Source of the DNA: Pterobdella sp. o SKG-2022
Lineage: Eukaryota; Annelida; Clitellata; Hirudinida; Piscicolidae
Direction: 5' to 3'
Length of the DNA: 64,000 bases
Assembly: GCA_964035795.1 (NCBI GenBank)
Contig: OZ038320.1
Coordinates: 22,400,589-22,464,588 of the forward strand
This document shows positions 10,775 through 24,976 of the stretch, piece by piece. The position numbers were made by a program, and so were the translations under genes. How positions within the stretch are numbered: the stretch's first letter is position 1; each line of letters opens with the position of its first letter. A model generated the notes under the pieces. It searched no databases. It saw nothing but the letters and a program-made list of their open reading frames with translations, and was not told the origin of the DNA.

Positions 10775-13700
10775 GCCAATCTGTTTTTAGCATATTTTGT
10801 TTCTAGAGATTTTTGTGATTGACTAAATTAAGGGGTGCAATTCATTTCACAATATATACAACCAGCATACAATAATATTTATATCATTTTTTTTGTGGAG
10901 AACCACGTCAAGACATACGTATATTTAGTTTTACCTTTTTTTCTGATATAATATCGATAGATTAAAATTTTTTTTTTTAATATTTTTTTATAAAAAGCAA
11001 TTTATTGATTCACTGATTTTTTCTCATAATATTCAAATAATTTTAAATAAATTTGAATAATTTCAAGTGATTTCATTTTTTTTCCTTTCATCCAACTTTT
11101 TTTTTCTATTCATATTTTTTACTTTTTCCCCCTGTTATATATTCAATTTAAGCTTTTTTATACCAAAAATCGCACATTTATTCACTTTCCCTATTTTTCT
11201 TTTGAAACTCAAAACTTTTGTTTTTTGGCATTAGCATTTTTAGCAACCATTCTTTCGGTTTGTTTTTGCTATTAACTGCTTTTTCTTCTCTTCAAGGTAT
11301 TTTATCTAAATTTTCTGTTTTCATTAGTGTATTTAATCATTCATTTTTATGAAATTTTAATTTTTCTTTCTTGTTCATTTTATATACTCTAAACCTATGC
11401 CCTGTTTTTCGTGATTTTCCACTTAGTCTTTCTTAATTTTACTCTCCATCCTCGGATCGTTAGGCGCGCGTTTTTTTCCTCAATCGCAAATCTTGTAGCT
11501 CTTCATCTGTTCTCAATAGTATTTCATCATTCAGAAAAAGTATAAAAACTCTTCACTTAGAATTTATACAACAATTTTCAAATGAGAAATAGCATTTAAT
11601 TTTATTTTAGAAATTTTATCTTTAAATGTTGAACCTTCTTCAAAAAACTCCCCAACATTTTTCAATGTTCTTGCTTAGACTTTAAGCCCATGAGTAAAGT
11701 GATAGGATTTCAAATTAAAAGTATGAATTATAAAAATAATTTCTTGAGTGTTAGAAATTTTTTATTTTTATACACTTATTTTTGTGATATAGTTTGAAAA
11801 CGTATTCAATTATATATTTGTAAAAAAATATTGGAGCTGAATAGTGTGAAATAACTACAAAAATGAGAAAAAAACTTACTTTTTCTTCGGATAATTATTT
11901 GAGACTACTTTCTAAAACTGTCACGAAATCTAAAAATCCTTCGATTATATACTAAAATACCAAAATGGGGCCAAAACGCAATTTTGCAGGTCATGTGTAA
12001 GAATCATTGTTGATAATATGATGTATTTATGAAAATTTTTGAAACAAAAGATATAGGTTATTGTGATAGGTCAAGGCTAATTAACCTTTCATACGTGTTC
12101 TGTCTGAACTTGATACCAAGTATTTTGATTAATTTTTTTGTATCTTATTAAATAAGTTCTAAATTTTATATTTAAATTGAAAGCAATTCAATGATTGTAC
12201 ATTTCAACCTTTAAATTAATATAAAAAACTAATGCTGTGACTAAGTTGAGCAATCTAACTCGAAATTATTGGGATTAAAATCCGCCTTTCTTAAAATTAA
12301 TAAATTTTCTTTGCCGTTATTAACAATACTATAATTATCCGTTTTACAACCAAAAAGCAGTCTGTAATTGAAATTGTGGGTGTAGTTTACCGCCAATATC
12401 CAAACCATTGAAATAGTCTACATAAGTTTTAATGGACTGTCGGATTTTTTAAAATAAGAAATGTTATATTTTAGACAGTAACCCACGTTATTTCTAAAAT
12501 AGTTCACAAAAATATTATCAAATGTAAATTTTAATGCAATAAAAAATTATAATAGACACCGTGAAAGCCGTAAAAAATGAAAGAAAATAATTAAGAAAAA
12601 AAGGAAGAAGAACGGAGACAAGAAAGAATACTGGCAGCATTACCGCGGTTAATTGCCAGAGAGACTTTCTGGCACAACCAAACTGCCTTCAATGGATCCC
12701 CAGTCTCCTCGAGCAGTCTTCTGCCAAACTCATCAACAAAACTGGCAGTAGATGGGCCGCAGCAAGCCATTGTCTCGTATGCGATGGGTTGGAACTGATT
12801 TTCTTGATATTTGCGGATTTTTAAATTTTCCGCAGTTTCTGCAGCAGATCATATAGGAAATTATAGCTCAGCCAAGTTTTACTCGAAAATGTTACATTGT
12901 TGAAGACATTTTCGTAATTTTTAATAAAAAATATAAATGTTTAAAAATTCTGTTTTTTTACTTAGAAAAAATTATTGAAGCAAATAGTTTTAAACACACT
13001 TGTAAGTTTATTATTGCACGAAGGTTTTTTTTTATAATTTCATCATTAGGTATTGTTGCAGGCTCATTCTGTAATTACGTTATTGAGTAGTGTTTTGTTG
13101 AAATAATTTTTCACCGAAAAGCTGAATAGAGACGTTGGTTTTTTGTGAGAATTGCATACAGAGTGGCAGGTTGACATGGTTTGGTGATGTGTAGAAGATT
13201 ATATTGGGGAAAAAAGGGACTATGAATGAGAGAGGAAAAAGATAGGAAAAGTCTTCAAAATAACTTTAAGCAAGTGAACTAAAAAAATGAAAAAACTAAT
13301 TTCAAATTAACTTCTTCAAGGTTCAACATCTCTACGTTACAACCATATCACATAGTGATTTTGTTCAGCTAAAGTAAAATAACAGAGTTTAAACGCTGAG
13401 TTTTTTTCATAAAGTTGAAGCTTTTTGTTAACGGTGTAACATTTTCAAAAATATCCTTGAAAATGGTGTCAAGGAAAAGCTTTGTATTATATAATAACAA
13501 ATTTTAATGCTTGAAATTTTTTTTACAACCTATTAAATTTAAGACTTGTTTTCGTGTAACAGCCTCACGGCGTGTTTCCAAATCTGTAGAGTATATGGCA
13601 TAAGAACCGCAGATGGTTTGACAAGTGATGCTATTATTTATTTTCAACATATACACTAAATCCTGTTACACATCTTTTTGTGAATTTCAAAATAAGAATT

Positions 13701-14267
13701 ATCTTTGTTTTAACGAGACAAGGTAATGGCGTGTGAATTTTATAAGATACATTTAGGTCTATAACATACACACATAAACAATGTCTCATGAAATAAGTTG
13801 ATGAAACAATTAAATAAAAAAGCTTAAAGCAAATAGTCATAATACAACTTTAAAAAGTATTTTTATTTACATAGATTATATACAAAAACTTCTTAAATAA
13901 ACATTTTATAAATCTGACTTGAAACAATCGAATTTTCGTATACACTTATCATAGAAGTATACTTAAACAAAATAAATAATGTAATAATTGATTAAGGAAT
14001 AGATACGAATATGATTTGATAGTGGGAAAGTGAGCGCCAATCAGAACTTGTGAAGAGCTATTAAACGCAGCACAAACTCTTCCACAAATGCTTGCAGGTT
14101 TCATTGGAGGTTTTCTACTTGAACCTGAAAATTTTTTAAACTTTTATAATGAAGTTTAAGTCATATACTAAAACGATAGTTTCTCAGACAAGTAAAAAAT
14201 TGAATGACCATTCATAAAATTGAAGTTTTATAAAAATTTGAATTGAGGATACGGATATTTTTAAAGT
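10775..14267. other. Intergenic, mostly AT-rich, one retroelement remnant
   Basis: Long T-rich stretches at 10900-11500 upstream of the VWA gene. A GC-richer island at 12640-12800 is annotated separately. Near 13160-13190 a frame reads GRLTWFGDV then a stop, like the RLxWFGHV tail of LINE proteins. No host exon is recognised. Confidence 0.45.
12635..12805 (-). mobile_element. Remnant of a LINE reverse-transcriptase polyprotein
   Basis: The minus strand of this GC-richer island reads IAYETMACCGPSTASFVDEF, then GRRLLEETGDP and ISLAINRGNAA-type text. That resembles the conserved block after the reverse transcriptase in a class of metazoan retroelement proteins (PIAVETxG...GRR...GDPR...FLxQRxSxAxQRGNAA). 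No start, stop or flanking repeats are seen, so it is a short decayed piece. The family assignment rests on memory of the motif. Confidence 0.55.
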
Positions 14268-17200
14268 TTAAATTGATAAGTATCCAACATTGGGGTTAGA
14301 TCTGGCAATGTGTTGCACCTTCATCCATGCTATTTCTCTCTGTCGCTGTTGTTCCCTCACTTTAAGCATTTCGTTCTCATATTGTTGGACACATCTATCA
14401 AACAACTTTTGATTCATCTCAGTGAACAGCTTCAATGCGTTATATATCAACCCTTGGATGGTTCTGTGAGAAAAATTGAGAGACTGTAAAAAATAATGCA
14501 ATTTTATAAATATAAGTCATAAAAGAATAATTTTCGGTCAAAAAATTTTTTTTAATTCAACTATGTTTTAATGGATTTTTCTATGAAAGACAAACAAATA
14601 GAAAACTGAGAACTGTTTGAATTATCAAAAATTTCATTTAAAGGTTGTCAAATGATTATAATTATACAATTCATATGAAACGTACTTGTTCCAGTGTTGT
14701 CTGTTTCCATAAAGACTGGGAAACATGATAGGCAAAATCTCCTCCACGTTATCACTGAGCAATGAAAGGATGTACTCGTTATTCCAATAATACAATGCTC
14801 GTTCAGCAACCTAACAATGACATGAATTGTATGTATAAAGCATTGAGAAGTGTACTCGATGATCACAATAAGCAGTGTAAATTTCAAGCATTTTTAATAT
14901 GATATTCAAAATATGGGTAATTCGGAAACATTAAAAAATATGAGATTTTTGTCATATAATCTCTAATTTGAATGACTCATCGGAAATGTGAATTCATTAA
15001 TGACCTGGAAGTGAGGGGAAGTGATGCATTTAGCCAATTGCTTGAAGAGAGGAATCATAACTTTGTGGAACTCTGAAGACATTGAAGGAGATTAAAAAAA
15101 CACGAATAGTTTTTGAGATAATAACCAGTAGTGAAAAATCACTTAAAAACAGATAATTCAAAAACATTTTATGAATAATTTGGAAACCCTTGAAACCTAT
15201 GATAATGCATCAATAATAACCGGTAGGTTCAATCACTTCAAAGATTTCTTCCAACTCATTCAAGAACATCACCTCCTTAGGACTGTGAACTTTTGGCCAC
15301 AATTTGAGCAGTCCCATCACCACCTTGGATGTTTAGGAATGTTTCAACAAAAAAGTACCACAAAATTTAGTTGAATAAGCTTCAAGTTGAAAGTATTCTT
15401 TATAAAATGATGAATGTATAGGTGAAATAAACTATTATCTCTTCATAAAATATAATTGCATTGTATGAAAAACAAACATGAAGTAATTATTGAACAAAAT
15501 ACTCTAAGCCTTTCATTAAAAAAATCTCACATTCTTTAACCTTTAAGAATGTAAACTTTTTTATGAAAAACTTTGCGTATCTTCTTTTTTAAATGTTTGC
15601 CTTTCATACAATTCTGTCAGGTTATAATAATATTCAATGATAAGACAAAATAATACCGGTTCAGTGAGAGTGCCATCTTTTTCCAGGAATTGAACCATGC
15701 AGTGAGCCAGTTGGGGATGGTACACACTCAGTGATTTCACCTGATGTCATTAAACCTCAATTTAGCGTTTGATTTTATGAATAATTTTTGCTGCTTATAT
15801 CCTAGAAAGAATTTAATTTCACCTTGTGCAGAGGTAATAGGACCTGCAAAATGCATTAGAAGGCATTGAAGATTATAAAATAATTTTTTAAAATTAATAA
15901 ATGAATAAAAATGTTGAGATTTTCGAACTATTCCTAAAGTCAGATATAATTAGAACAATATCAGCTAATATTGATTTCATTCTATTATTATTGGAGACAA
16001 AACTGCTTGATAAATGATACAAAATTCATGATTCATCTAATACATGAATGACTCTACACAAGAGACTACCTTTAAGAGGAATGTGGTGTGTTCTGTCTTA
16101 AGAGGGATTGAAAACCCATTGATGATTGATCCTAAAACCTCCAATAATTCTGCTATGCCATTGTGCCTTTCAGTCTCGTATATGAAACTGCAGTTAAATT
16201 CAACAAACTAAATTTCATGCAAATAGCTTTCTTTAACGTGAATTGCCAACTAAAAATAATCAACAGTCAAATGTTAATTAGATCCAAAATACTAATAAAT
16301 AAACCGCCACTAAGACCTGTAGAAAATATTGTTGATCTGTTTGCGGGTGTAGACTCTCAAATGCAAGAACTTGTCATAGAGACGATGTAGCAGTGTTTTT
16401 AGAAAATCCCTTTCCCTCGGATCTTCACTTTCAAATAGGTCCAACAACTGCATGAGACATCAAACAGTTGTTTGAGAATAACATTGTGTACAGCTTTCAT
16501 TATTTCACAGTCATCAAAACTCATTTACTTGAGACCAGTTATGGAAAAAAAAATTTTAGCATGAAATGACTATTGTAGTTATGGGTTTATATAGTGATTG
16601 GCGTTGAACCATGAAAAGATAGTATAAATATTACGTAAGTTTATGTACGAACTATTATATTACGAAGGCGCTTTTTGGAGAAATTAGTTTTAAAATCAAT
16701 TATATAAATTCTTAAAAAACAACCAATAGTACCATCATTGTTTTACATTCATTTAAACTCTAGCATGAGTTGAATGAGAAAAACAAATGAAATTTTTGTA
16801 CAATTTATCTTATTCAAATAGTGACAATAAATAAAAAATTGAAACCTTCAATATGAATGTTTGATCAATGTATTTCTTGGCAAGGTTGATGTTGAGGGCT
16901 GGACTTTCAACAAAACGTAAGAAAAACTCATAAACCACCTGAATATTAACATTTACAAAATGGTTTTGATGAGCTATAAAATACAAAAAAATAATTGCTA
17001 AATAATTTTCAGTTTGGTTCACTATTTTATGTATTGGAATGTTTAATATTTTCTGTAAAATTGAGATACATCAAAAACCTTTTATTATAAAAGTTTTAAA
17101 AAAACTAATAAATATTAATTTTTAACTATTTTACTTTATAAAAACATGATAAAATATTTTTCTTTTTATTTGATATTTTGTTGAGAAAGAATATAAAAAA

Positions 17201-18056
17201 TTGAGAACAATTCAGAGAAATTTTATGTATTTTTATATATTTTTGTTAAAAAATATTAAAAACTATTTTAGTTATTAAATGAAATAGTGACTGAATACAT
17301 CAAACAACATCTGGAAACCTGGAGGTGAGGCCAAGCAGCCTCCAAGGCAGGCTCATCCTCTTCTGGATCAAATTCTGCTCCCTTGGGATTGGATGGAGGT
17401 GGCAGGATTCGGAAGACATTCACTGAAAACTGAAAGTTGAATTTAATTTAGAGTTTATCTCATTATTATGAAAATGAATAAAAGTAATAAAATGGAAAAT
17501 ATTTTATTTTTCAATAAAATAAATATAATATAATAAAATATTTGTGTATAAAATAAAACAAAATATTTTTTTTAGAGATTTAATTTTTGGAACAGATTAA
17601 AAACTGAAATTTTAATAAATTATTGAATATAGTGATGATTAACCCTTTAAAAAATTTTCAATAATGTGTCAAGAAAGAAAAATGATAATATATATTGTTG
17701 AATAAGTTCATACCATGTGAACCGCTTCAGAGTACACCTCTTCACTCAGTGAACCTCTGTTTTGGCCAACATATTCCACCAACTCATTTAAGGCTGCTCT
17801 TTTCACCTAAGGTTAGAAGAAAAGTTTATTGCACTAAGACAAAAATAAAATTGGTTCTTAGTTTTAATAATGCTAGATAAAATGTATTTTGGTTTTTTTA
17901 TAAGCATTGACTCAAAACACTACCTCTTTGAATTTCAGATCACTGAGAGGGTCATGAACAAAATCGAACAAAACACAGCATTGTCTAATCTTTTCGATTA
18001 ACAACTCCGTGCGATCTTCTACGGATTCAGAATCTGGAAATTTGATGAGAGTCATT
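14268..18056 (-). CDS. PPP2R5: PP2A regulatory subunit B56 (B')
   Basis: Conventional B56 subunit, which selects substrates for the PP2A holoenzyme. Exons on the minus strand: 18056-17924, 17806-17714, about 17430-17319, 16938-16847, about 16450-16330, about 16180-16065, 15843-15823, about 15743-15662, about 15320-15205, about 15080-14998, about 14815-14684 and 14465-14268 (stop). Diagnostic text includes [94 protein letters not shown] and [17 protein letters not shown]. The HR pair after KTLL, reported to line the LxxIxE-peptide pocket, is present. The C-terminus stops soon after the Glu/Arg-rich helix, so no long tail follows. The exon at 18056 begins in phase, so at least one 5' exon is missing. 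A candidate at 18179-18111 (ATG, ending KLPFLK, like the B56 LPxLK motif) does not join in phase. Confidence 0.95.
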
Positions 18057-18800
18057 CTAAAAAAAGCTTTTGCGACAAAATAAGTTTTTAATTCGAGCTA
18101 TTTTCAAACCTTTAAGAAGAGGGAGTTTCACAAGTACCTTATTCGACGATGAATCTTGCCTAGAAGTTTCATTTATCATTGTCCCTTATAATAGTATTGT
18201 ATTCAAAGACATAAAAGCTATTGAAAATGAAGTTAAAACTAGTACGAAAGGTTTAACTGAGTTTTTATATTTTATACTAATGATAAATAATGCCAAAACC
18301 AATTATTTAATAGCAATTATCATAATAGATACGACAGTACTGAGGTAAGCCATATATCGGCCGCATATAGTAATAATTATTTGAATAAGAAAAGAAATAA
18401 TAAATTTAAAATATACATTAGAAATATTTTATTCATTTTTCCAATTTGAAGAAAATAAAAATATATAGATTTTTGCTATTTTTACTTTACCCTATCAGTT
18501 GCACCGAATTTTATTTCCTAGTTAAATTTTTGCAATTCGAGAACATTTATTTGCTTACCTTTACTGTAAATATAGAGTTGTTTTGATTTTTATGATTTTC
18601 AATTTTTTGGAAAAAAGATAGGTTATTGAAATTAATAATGCTTCGTGCACCATGATACATATGCGTTTTATTTTCGATATGAGTTTATTTAATTTCAATG
18701 CATTGGAACAAAAAGCTTAGCAGCAAAAAGCATTCGATTCGAATATTAGAATTTTGTTGTGTTGACATTTTGAAAATAATTCCAGCATAATTTTTGGAGA

Positions 18801-21800
18801 ATGGATTTAAATTTTAGTTGCAACGAAAATGCAAATAACAAAGAAATTTCATCTAACTCAATTAATGTTACAACAAGTTTAGCAGTTAATTTACTTCCAT
18901 CTCATTCTTCTTTTTTGCATTCGACTGCTATACCTTCTCAACAAGTTACTTCCTTGAAAAGTTCAGAAAATTTTTTACAGACAGTTCCAGGTTTTAAATT
19001 TTATTTCAATCTTTTGGTAATTTTGTTTCATTCCTTATAGACATATCTATAAAATTGAGATTTAAAATTTTTTTCTTTGCTGTTACAAGTACTCTTATGA
19101 AAAATATTTTGAGCAAGTATTCAAAATTGAGCTACAAAACTAAGCAAGTATTCAGAAAAATAAAGCAAAAAACAAATATACAAATTTCTTTATCAATTTG
19201 TGTAAAGGAACTGCTATATAGGATGGGATACTTTTTTTATTTTTCATATGTAACTTATAGTTGCTCAGTTTAATTTTGTGTTTGACTGGAATTTATTTAT
19301 ATAGATTGTGTTTTCATTTTCAATATTCTAAAGTAGTTAAATATGTGTTAGTTTCTTGCTTGAAATCTATTTTATATAGAGTATATCCTTTATGGATTGG
19401 CATCTTGGGAGGTTTTCAATAAACAATGTCTTAATTTATTTAAGTAAATTTTGCTCTGACAGAAAAAATTTATAAACTTGATTTTTTGATTGTTTTAAAA
19501 CAGTTTTTCTTATATTTGACTAAAAAAATCAAAGAAATTGTATCACAACAAACCACAGTGCATCTAAAAAACTGAAAACAATAAAGTTGAAAAAACAACA
19601 AACCTTAGAGAATCAAAGAGAACGCAAAAAAGGACGTCCAAGAAAACCACCAACTGAAGGAGAAGTTTGTGGTGAGTGTGGCAAAACATTCTCCAACTAC
19701 AGCAGTCTCTTGAAGCATGCTGTTGTGCATTCAGAACAAAGAAGTTTTGTGTGTGGTGAATGCAATAAGTCATTTAAAAGACAAGACCATCTGTATGTTA
19801 TTTCCATCTCATACTGATAATTATTTTTTCAAGTTTAATGTGTCTAGGTGATTAAATAATTGGGCTTGTTGAGAATTTTATATAATTTTCATAGCTGTTT
19901 TGCATCATAATTTATTTTAATTTAGAATGTTTTATACCATATTTCATTTTTATAAATGTATTTTCATAATACTTAAAATCTATTCATAACTAATTTATTT
20001 GATTATTAAAATAAGTCTATATCACTTTCAGAGTGGGACACATGGCAACCCATAATAAAAATAAGCATATCACATGTTCTGAGTGTGAAAGAAGTTATTG
20101 TGATCAAAGGTCTTTGCAAAAGCACATTGAAGTTGACCATCACCATTCCCAACAACCATTTCACCACCATCAAAATCAACAGATGTTTCTTCAAAATGCA
20201 TCCTTCCACCCCCAACAATATATATTTCAACAAAGCTCTAAAATGCCTTCCAATAATAACTTTTCAAACCCCCAGCAACAAAGTGTTGTTCAATCAAGTT
20301 TTCATCCTTCAGATTCTTTTAAATGCTATCAATTTAATCAAAACAACAAATTAGACACTGATAATAATGTTTTCAACCTTCCTGCCAGTGTGCAATTAAA
20401 AAACATTATTAAGCTTTCCCAAGAAGATACTATTCAACAGCATGCTCCAATGCAGCAAGTTTTTTTACCAAAATCATTTCCATTCCAACAAGAACAAAAC
20501 TTGCCAAACACCAACAGACAGAATTTTTTAAAGCATTCACAACAGCAGCAAAGCAAAAATCTTCCTCCAAGTTTACTGCTTAGTTTATTGGCTTCCCCAT
20601 CATACAATATGCCGAGATCTGCACAGCAAGCACAACTGAGTTCTATTTCCACTATAATTTCAACACAAAATGAAGATATCACTAAAAATAAAAACAAAAA
20701 AGAAATAATTGATGATGATAACAATGATGAAAGCATTCCAGAAGATTTAAGAAATATACAAACAAACCTTCTTTTTACAAGCACCTTACAAGCTTCATCA
20801 CCACCCCCCCAATTAATGTCGCCTTCTCATTCTCTCTCACCTGTACCACAACAATCATCAACTTCCTCATCTATGACTGTTTTCTATGAAGACCAATATC
20901 ATAATCCACCTACATTGTTTGATAAACTAGGTGATGAAATATCTTCTTCTTTATCACAAGCCACTGCACTCCAGGGTCCTTTATCGGAATCACATTCACA
21001 AAATGTCCATAAAAATGCTGAAAGTTTCTCATTAAGAAATAATAAAAGAGACCAAGGTTTGGCATCATCAATGATGCAGAAAATATCAAATATTTCCCAA
21101 AAAGACAAAATTACTATTGAGAATAACGACTTTTTTGCAGATACCAAAGAGAAAGGCCTTAATTCTTCTGAAAATCTAGATTTGAACCAAAATAAAAATT
21201 TCGTTAACAATTCACAAAAATTGAATTCTAGTGGTAAAACTAGGGATGTAAAAGAAATTTCTAATAACTTAAAAACTGATGTAGATATAAACAACAATGT
21301 TGATCAAAGTTCTTCAACCACTACATCAAATAAATCCAGTGTCAGTGATAATTCAAACCAGTTTCGCAGTCCAGGACATTTGAGGAGCAGAAGGGGCCGC
21401 AGATTGGAGCCTCTGATCATGCCTCCCAAACACCCATCTCATCCCAATACAGCTTCAAACAGTGAAAACTCAAGCGGTGGTTTTGGCTTTCACAGCCATT
21501 TACGTTCTCCAAGGATTATTCCTGGCAGTGGTTGTTATGACTCTTCAATCCCCCCGCCTTTCAATCAACCCATCATTCCCTACACTCCACCGCCAATGCT
21601 CAGCCCAATCAGGAGTGGCTCAGGTCTTTTTTGTTTGCTTCAAGCTGCGTCCTCCATACTCACTCCTCGCGTCAGAAAATGTACGTTTGTTTTAAATCAT
21701 TTTATTTAATTAAACAATAGTGTTAGTTCAAAAATTATTAATGTTTACTTCATTATAGTATTATATTGAATGAAGATTTTAAATGACGTTTGCATCATGA

Positions 21801-24800
21801 CAGCCACAGGACCAGTGACACCCGAGGTGGAGGAAGGTCTGGTCGAGGAGGTGGTCACTGATGAGTCATCTTCAGCTGAAGAAGCTCCCACCACTGACGT
21901 CAATCCGTTAGTTGCCGATCTTTTAATAGATCGTTCTTATGGGCTTTACCTTCTATGAACTGTAGACAGATCAGTTTAAATTGCATTATTGTCGCTGTAT
22001 TGCGTAATCTTGAAAGTTTTATCATTCTAGAGTTTCAGGCCATTTTAAATTATTTTGCTTCATTATAGAATTTCAAATTATTTTTAGCTACTTGCCATTC
22101 ATTGGAATATTAATTCTCTACAAATATTTCTTTGTAACAGGCATATAAATGTTGGTTCTGAATACCAGGCTGTCATACCGGAATTTATCGGTGATTCATT
22201 GCTTTTTTTGAACCGTATTGTTTGTGCTAAAAATCTTCTTGCAAAATGTCTTGCAAAAATTAGTATCTATTGATACCAGTAATATATATTTTTTCGATAT
22301 ACCAACTTATTATAATAATAATAATAAATAATAAAAGGAAAACGAAATTGATGTTTTTTTTTTACATTTTATTCTGCTGTTGAACATAATTATTTTCACG
22401 AATCTATTTTGTATAACCATTACTTTTAAGTGTAGTTTCCACAAATGTCATTGTCAAGTTGTCTTCTTTGGCTTACATCATTTTTCAACTTTTTGGTTGT
22501 TTACCTACACACCTATTTTACCCATAACTTTTTGAAGTATTTCAAAGTTTTTTTTAAGTTTTATCCAAATTTTGCTAACGACAGCAAAACTTGTTACTGA
22601 TTTTAATGGGCCAAGACTAACAGCATTTTATGACGAATAGGAATACAAGAGAATGCAGACCAAACAGATGACCATGCTACACTCATGTATGCTCCTCGCA
22701 GTGATGACGTTGTTGCTATTGGTTGGTTCCATAATGATTGACTATTTTTTTCAGCTAGCCTCCCATAAAATGACATTATAAATACCATAAATGATGATGA
22801 TGTCTCACATGGTAAATAATTCCTGTATACAGAGCAAGCACTCATGGACTTCTCATCGTCAGCGTGTGTGGTGGGTAATGGAACAAACAAAGAGCTTTTT
22901 CTGCACCTTTTACATGCCTTTAATGGAGATGTTAAGGTATTTTAAAGCTTATTTTTTCTTGTCTACAAATCTGCAAAAATCTGTTATATAGAACATGATT
23001 TAACCAGCAATATTTTAATTATTGACACTATTGAAAATCCATCAGAAATCATGTTTGGCTCTTATCACTCAACAATTCCCTGATCAAGTTTGCTCTTATA
23101 CATATCCAGGTTTGTAGTCAAAACTTTATACTGCATCGTAATTTATAGTGCGTAAAACGCTTAGAGGTCATAACTTCTTTTGTACAAGAACAAACATTAA
23201 GTTTTGTTTTAAAATTTTGTTCATGCTTAGAGAAACTAAAGCAAGCCTTTATACGAATTCTGTTTAATAAAACTGTTTTGTTACAACTGTGTATAAAAAC
23301 TATTTTTTCGTCATAATAACTCTTCAACTCTGAGTTTTAATACTAGGTTCGAAAAATTTGTAATATTTCAACATTAAAATTTAAAATAGAGACAGTGAAA
23401 TGGAGCATTGATGAGATTGAAACTCTGCAGAACTTTCTGAGCCACAAGGATTTCTATGCGGCTGCTATCAAGGTCTCATTGATACTATCGAAACATTCTC
23501 ATAAATTATGTTGCATTTCGTTTAAATAAAGTTTTAAAAAAATAAATTTTTTTTGTATACTTTTCTGTTTCATAGATAATTTATTATTAGATTGGTACTA
23601 AGACTTGCAAGCAATGTGTGGAGCAGTATTATGTGATAAAGAAAGTGCTTTTTGAACAATATAGGAGATCGAGGTTGTGATTAGAATTATAGTTGTTATA
23701 ATAAAGGGCTCGATTTATTGAATTTTTTCAGCCTAGAGTTTGCATAGTTATTTGTTAAATTAGTTTTTAGCATCCTTTATCTATTGACCCTTGTTTTTTA
23801 GATTTTTTCAAAATGTTGAATATAATTTATTTTAAAGATATTCTCGTCGGAAAGAAGAAGCCAGATTCAATCAATCAAAGATAGAAAATGAATACAAAGT
23901 GGAAGATGAGGATGAAGATGGTGCTGTGTCTAGTGCAAGCTCCAAAAGAAGTGAAAGTGCTGGTGAGTTGAGGAATGAAAAAGAAAAGGAATATGATGCT
24001 GTTCTCGGTGAGGATGATTCTACTGATGAAAATGATGCTTGTGACAATCTTTCACAATTGAGTTGGAAGAAAGAAAATGTCAAAAAAGATCAAGAAAATA
24101 AAGTAAGGCAAACAATCCAAACGTCAGATAAAATTTTCTCAGCAGCTTCGAATGATGATTTGCAAGATGAGGTCAGCGTGTCTACTAGCAAGAATTTCTC
24201 GTTACCTGGCAAGACGGCAGTGAGAAGACCTGGGAGGCCTCCGAAAGGCAGAGGCAGACCACCAAAACAACTCCCTCCCAAAGCTTCAATGCACGTGTCA
24301 CCACTTCACGATTCTCCAACGGCCTTTCCATGCAAAATTTGTAAAAAGTGTGTTTTATTACAGCATGAGAATTTTATCTTTTAAATTTTACTTTGTTCAA
24401 AACTGTCTCCAACTTCTTTGCAGAGTGTTCTATAAAGTGAAGAGCAGGTCAGCCCATATGAAGAGTCATCGTTTCATGGCTCCCAGTGTTAAAAAAAGCC
24501 TACAAGCATCTGCAGAGAGTTCAGTGTCTAATTCACAAGCTTCTTTTGTAACAAATACTACTCAAAGCACCCATGAAAAACCTATTATCATCAATTCAAC
24601 TTCTGTCCAATCAATTTTCACACAATCTAATCTACAATATGGCCCCCAAATGCCTTCAAAAAATTATGACCACCACAACTTTCCTTCTCCTAATATGCAA
24701 TCAACCAGTCACTTTTCAGCTTTTCAAAAGCCCTTCCATCAAACACCTGCTAATCGACCACATCCTTACAACAAAAATTACAACCAACTTTTTGAGAATC

Positions 24801-24976
24801 GTTTTCAATCAAATATTCAATTTATAAGATCCACCAAGAAACCAAACATCTTGAGTGAGCACTCCAATTACAATCCTCAAGGAAAACCGCCATCGACAAC
24901 AAACCAGTCTCAATTCAAAACAACCACTTCAACCGCTTCAAACATCCTTCATTACCAGTTTCTCAACAACCGATGA
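18801..24976 (+). CDS. MiDAC-complex ELM2/SANT zinc-finger protein (MIDEAS/TRERF1/ZNF541-like)
   Basis: Nuclear co-repressor of the family that scaffolds HDAC1/2 in the mitotic deacetylase complex. Exons: 18801-18990 (ATG; its join to the next is not resolved), 19559-19795, 20032-21680, about 21795-21900, about 22141-22180, about 22650-22715, 22833-22936, 23053-23110, 23390-23472, 23591-23676, about 23841-24346 and about 24424-24976 (stop). Order of domains: an AT-hook-like KKGRPRKPP; three C2H2 fingers (CGECGKTF, CGECNKSF, CSECERSY); a long Gln/Ser/Asn-rich linker; PPPMLSPIRSGSGLF and TPRVRKC, as in TRERF1; an ELM2 domain (HINVGSEYQAVIPEF, then SSSACVVGNGTNKELFLHLL); a SANT domain (TVKWSIDEIETLQNFLSH, KTCKQCVEQYY); an acidic stretch; two AT hooks (RRPGRPPKGRGRPPK); and a C-terminal finger CKICKKVFYKVKSRSAHMKSH split by an intron. 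The KSRSAHMKSH finger and GGGTN-like ELM2 text are specific to this family. It lies head-to-head with PPP2R5. Confidence 0.88.

Noticed and set aside
20434..21297. Long minus frames under the MiDAC-type linker
   Set aside because: Antisense shadows of the Gln/Ser-rich exon on the plus strand.
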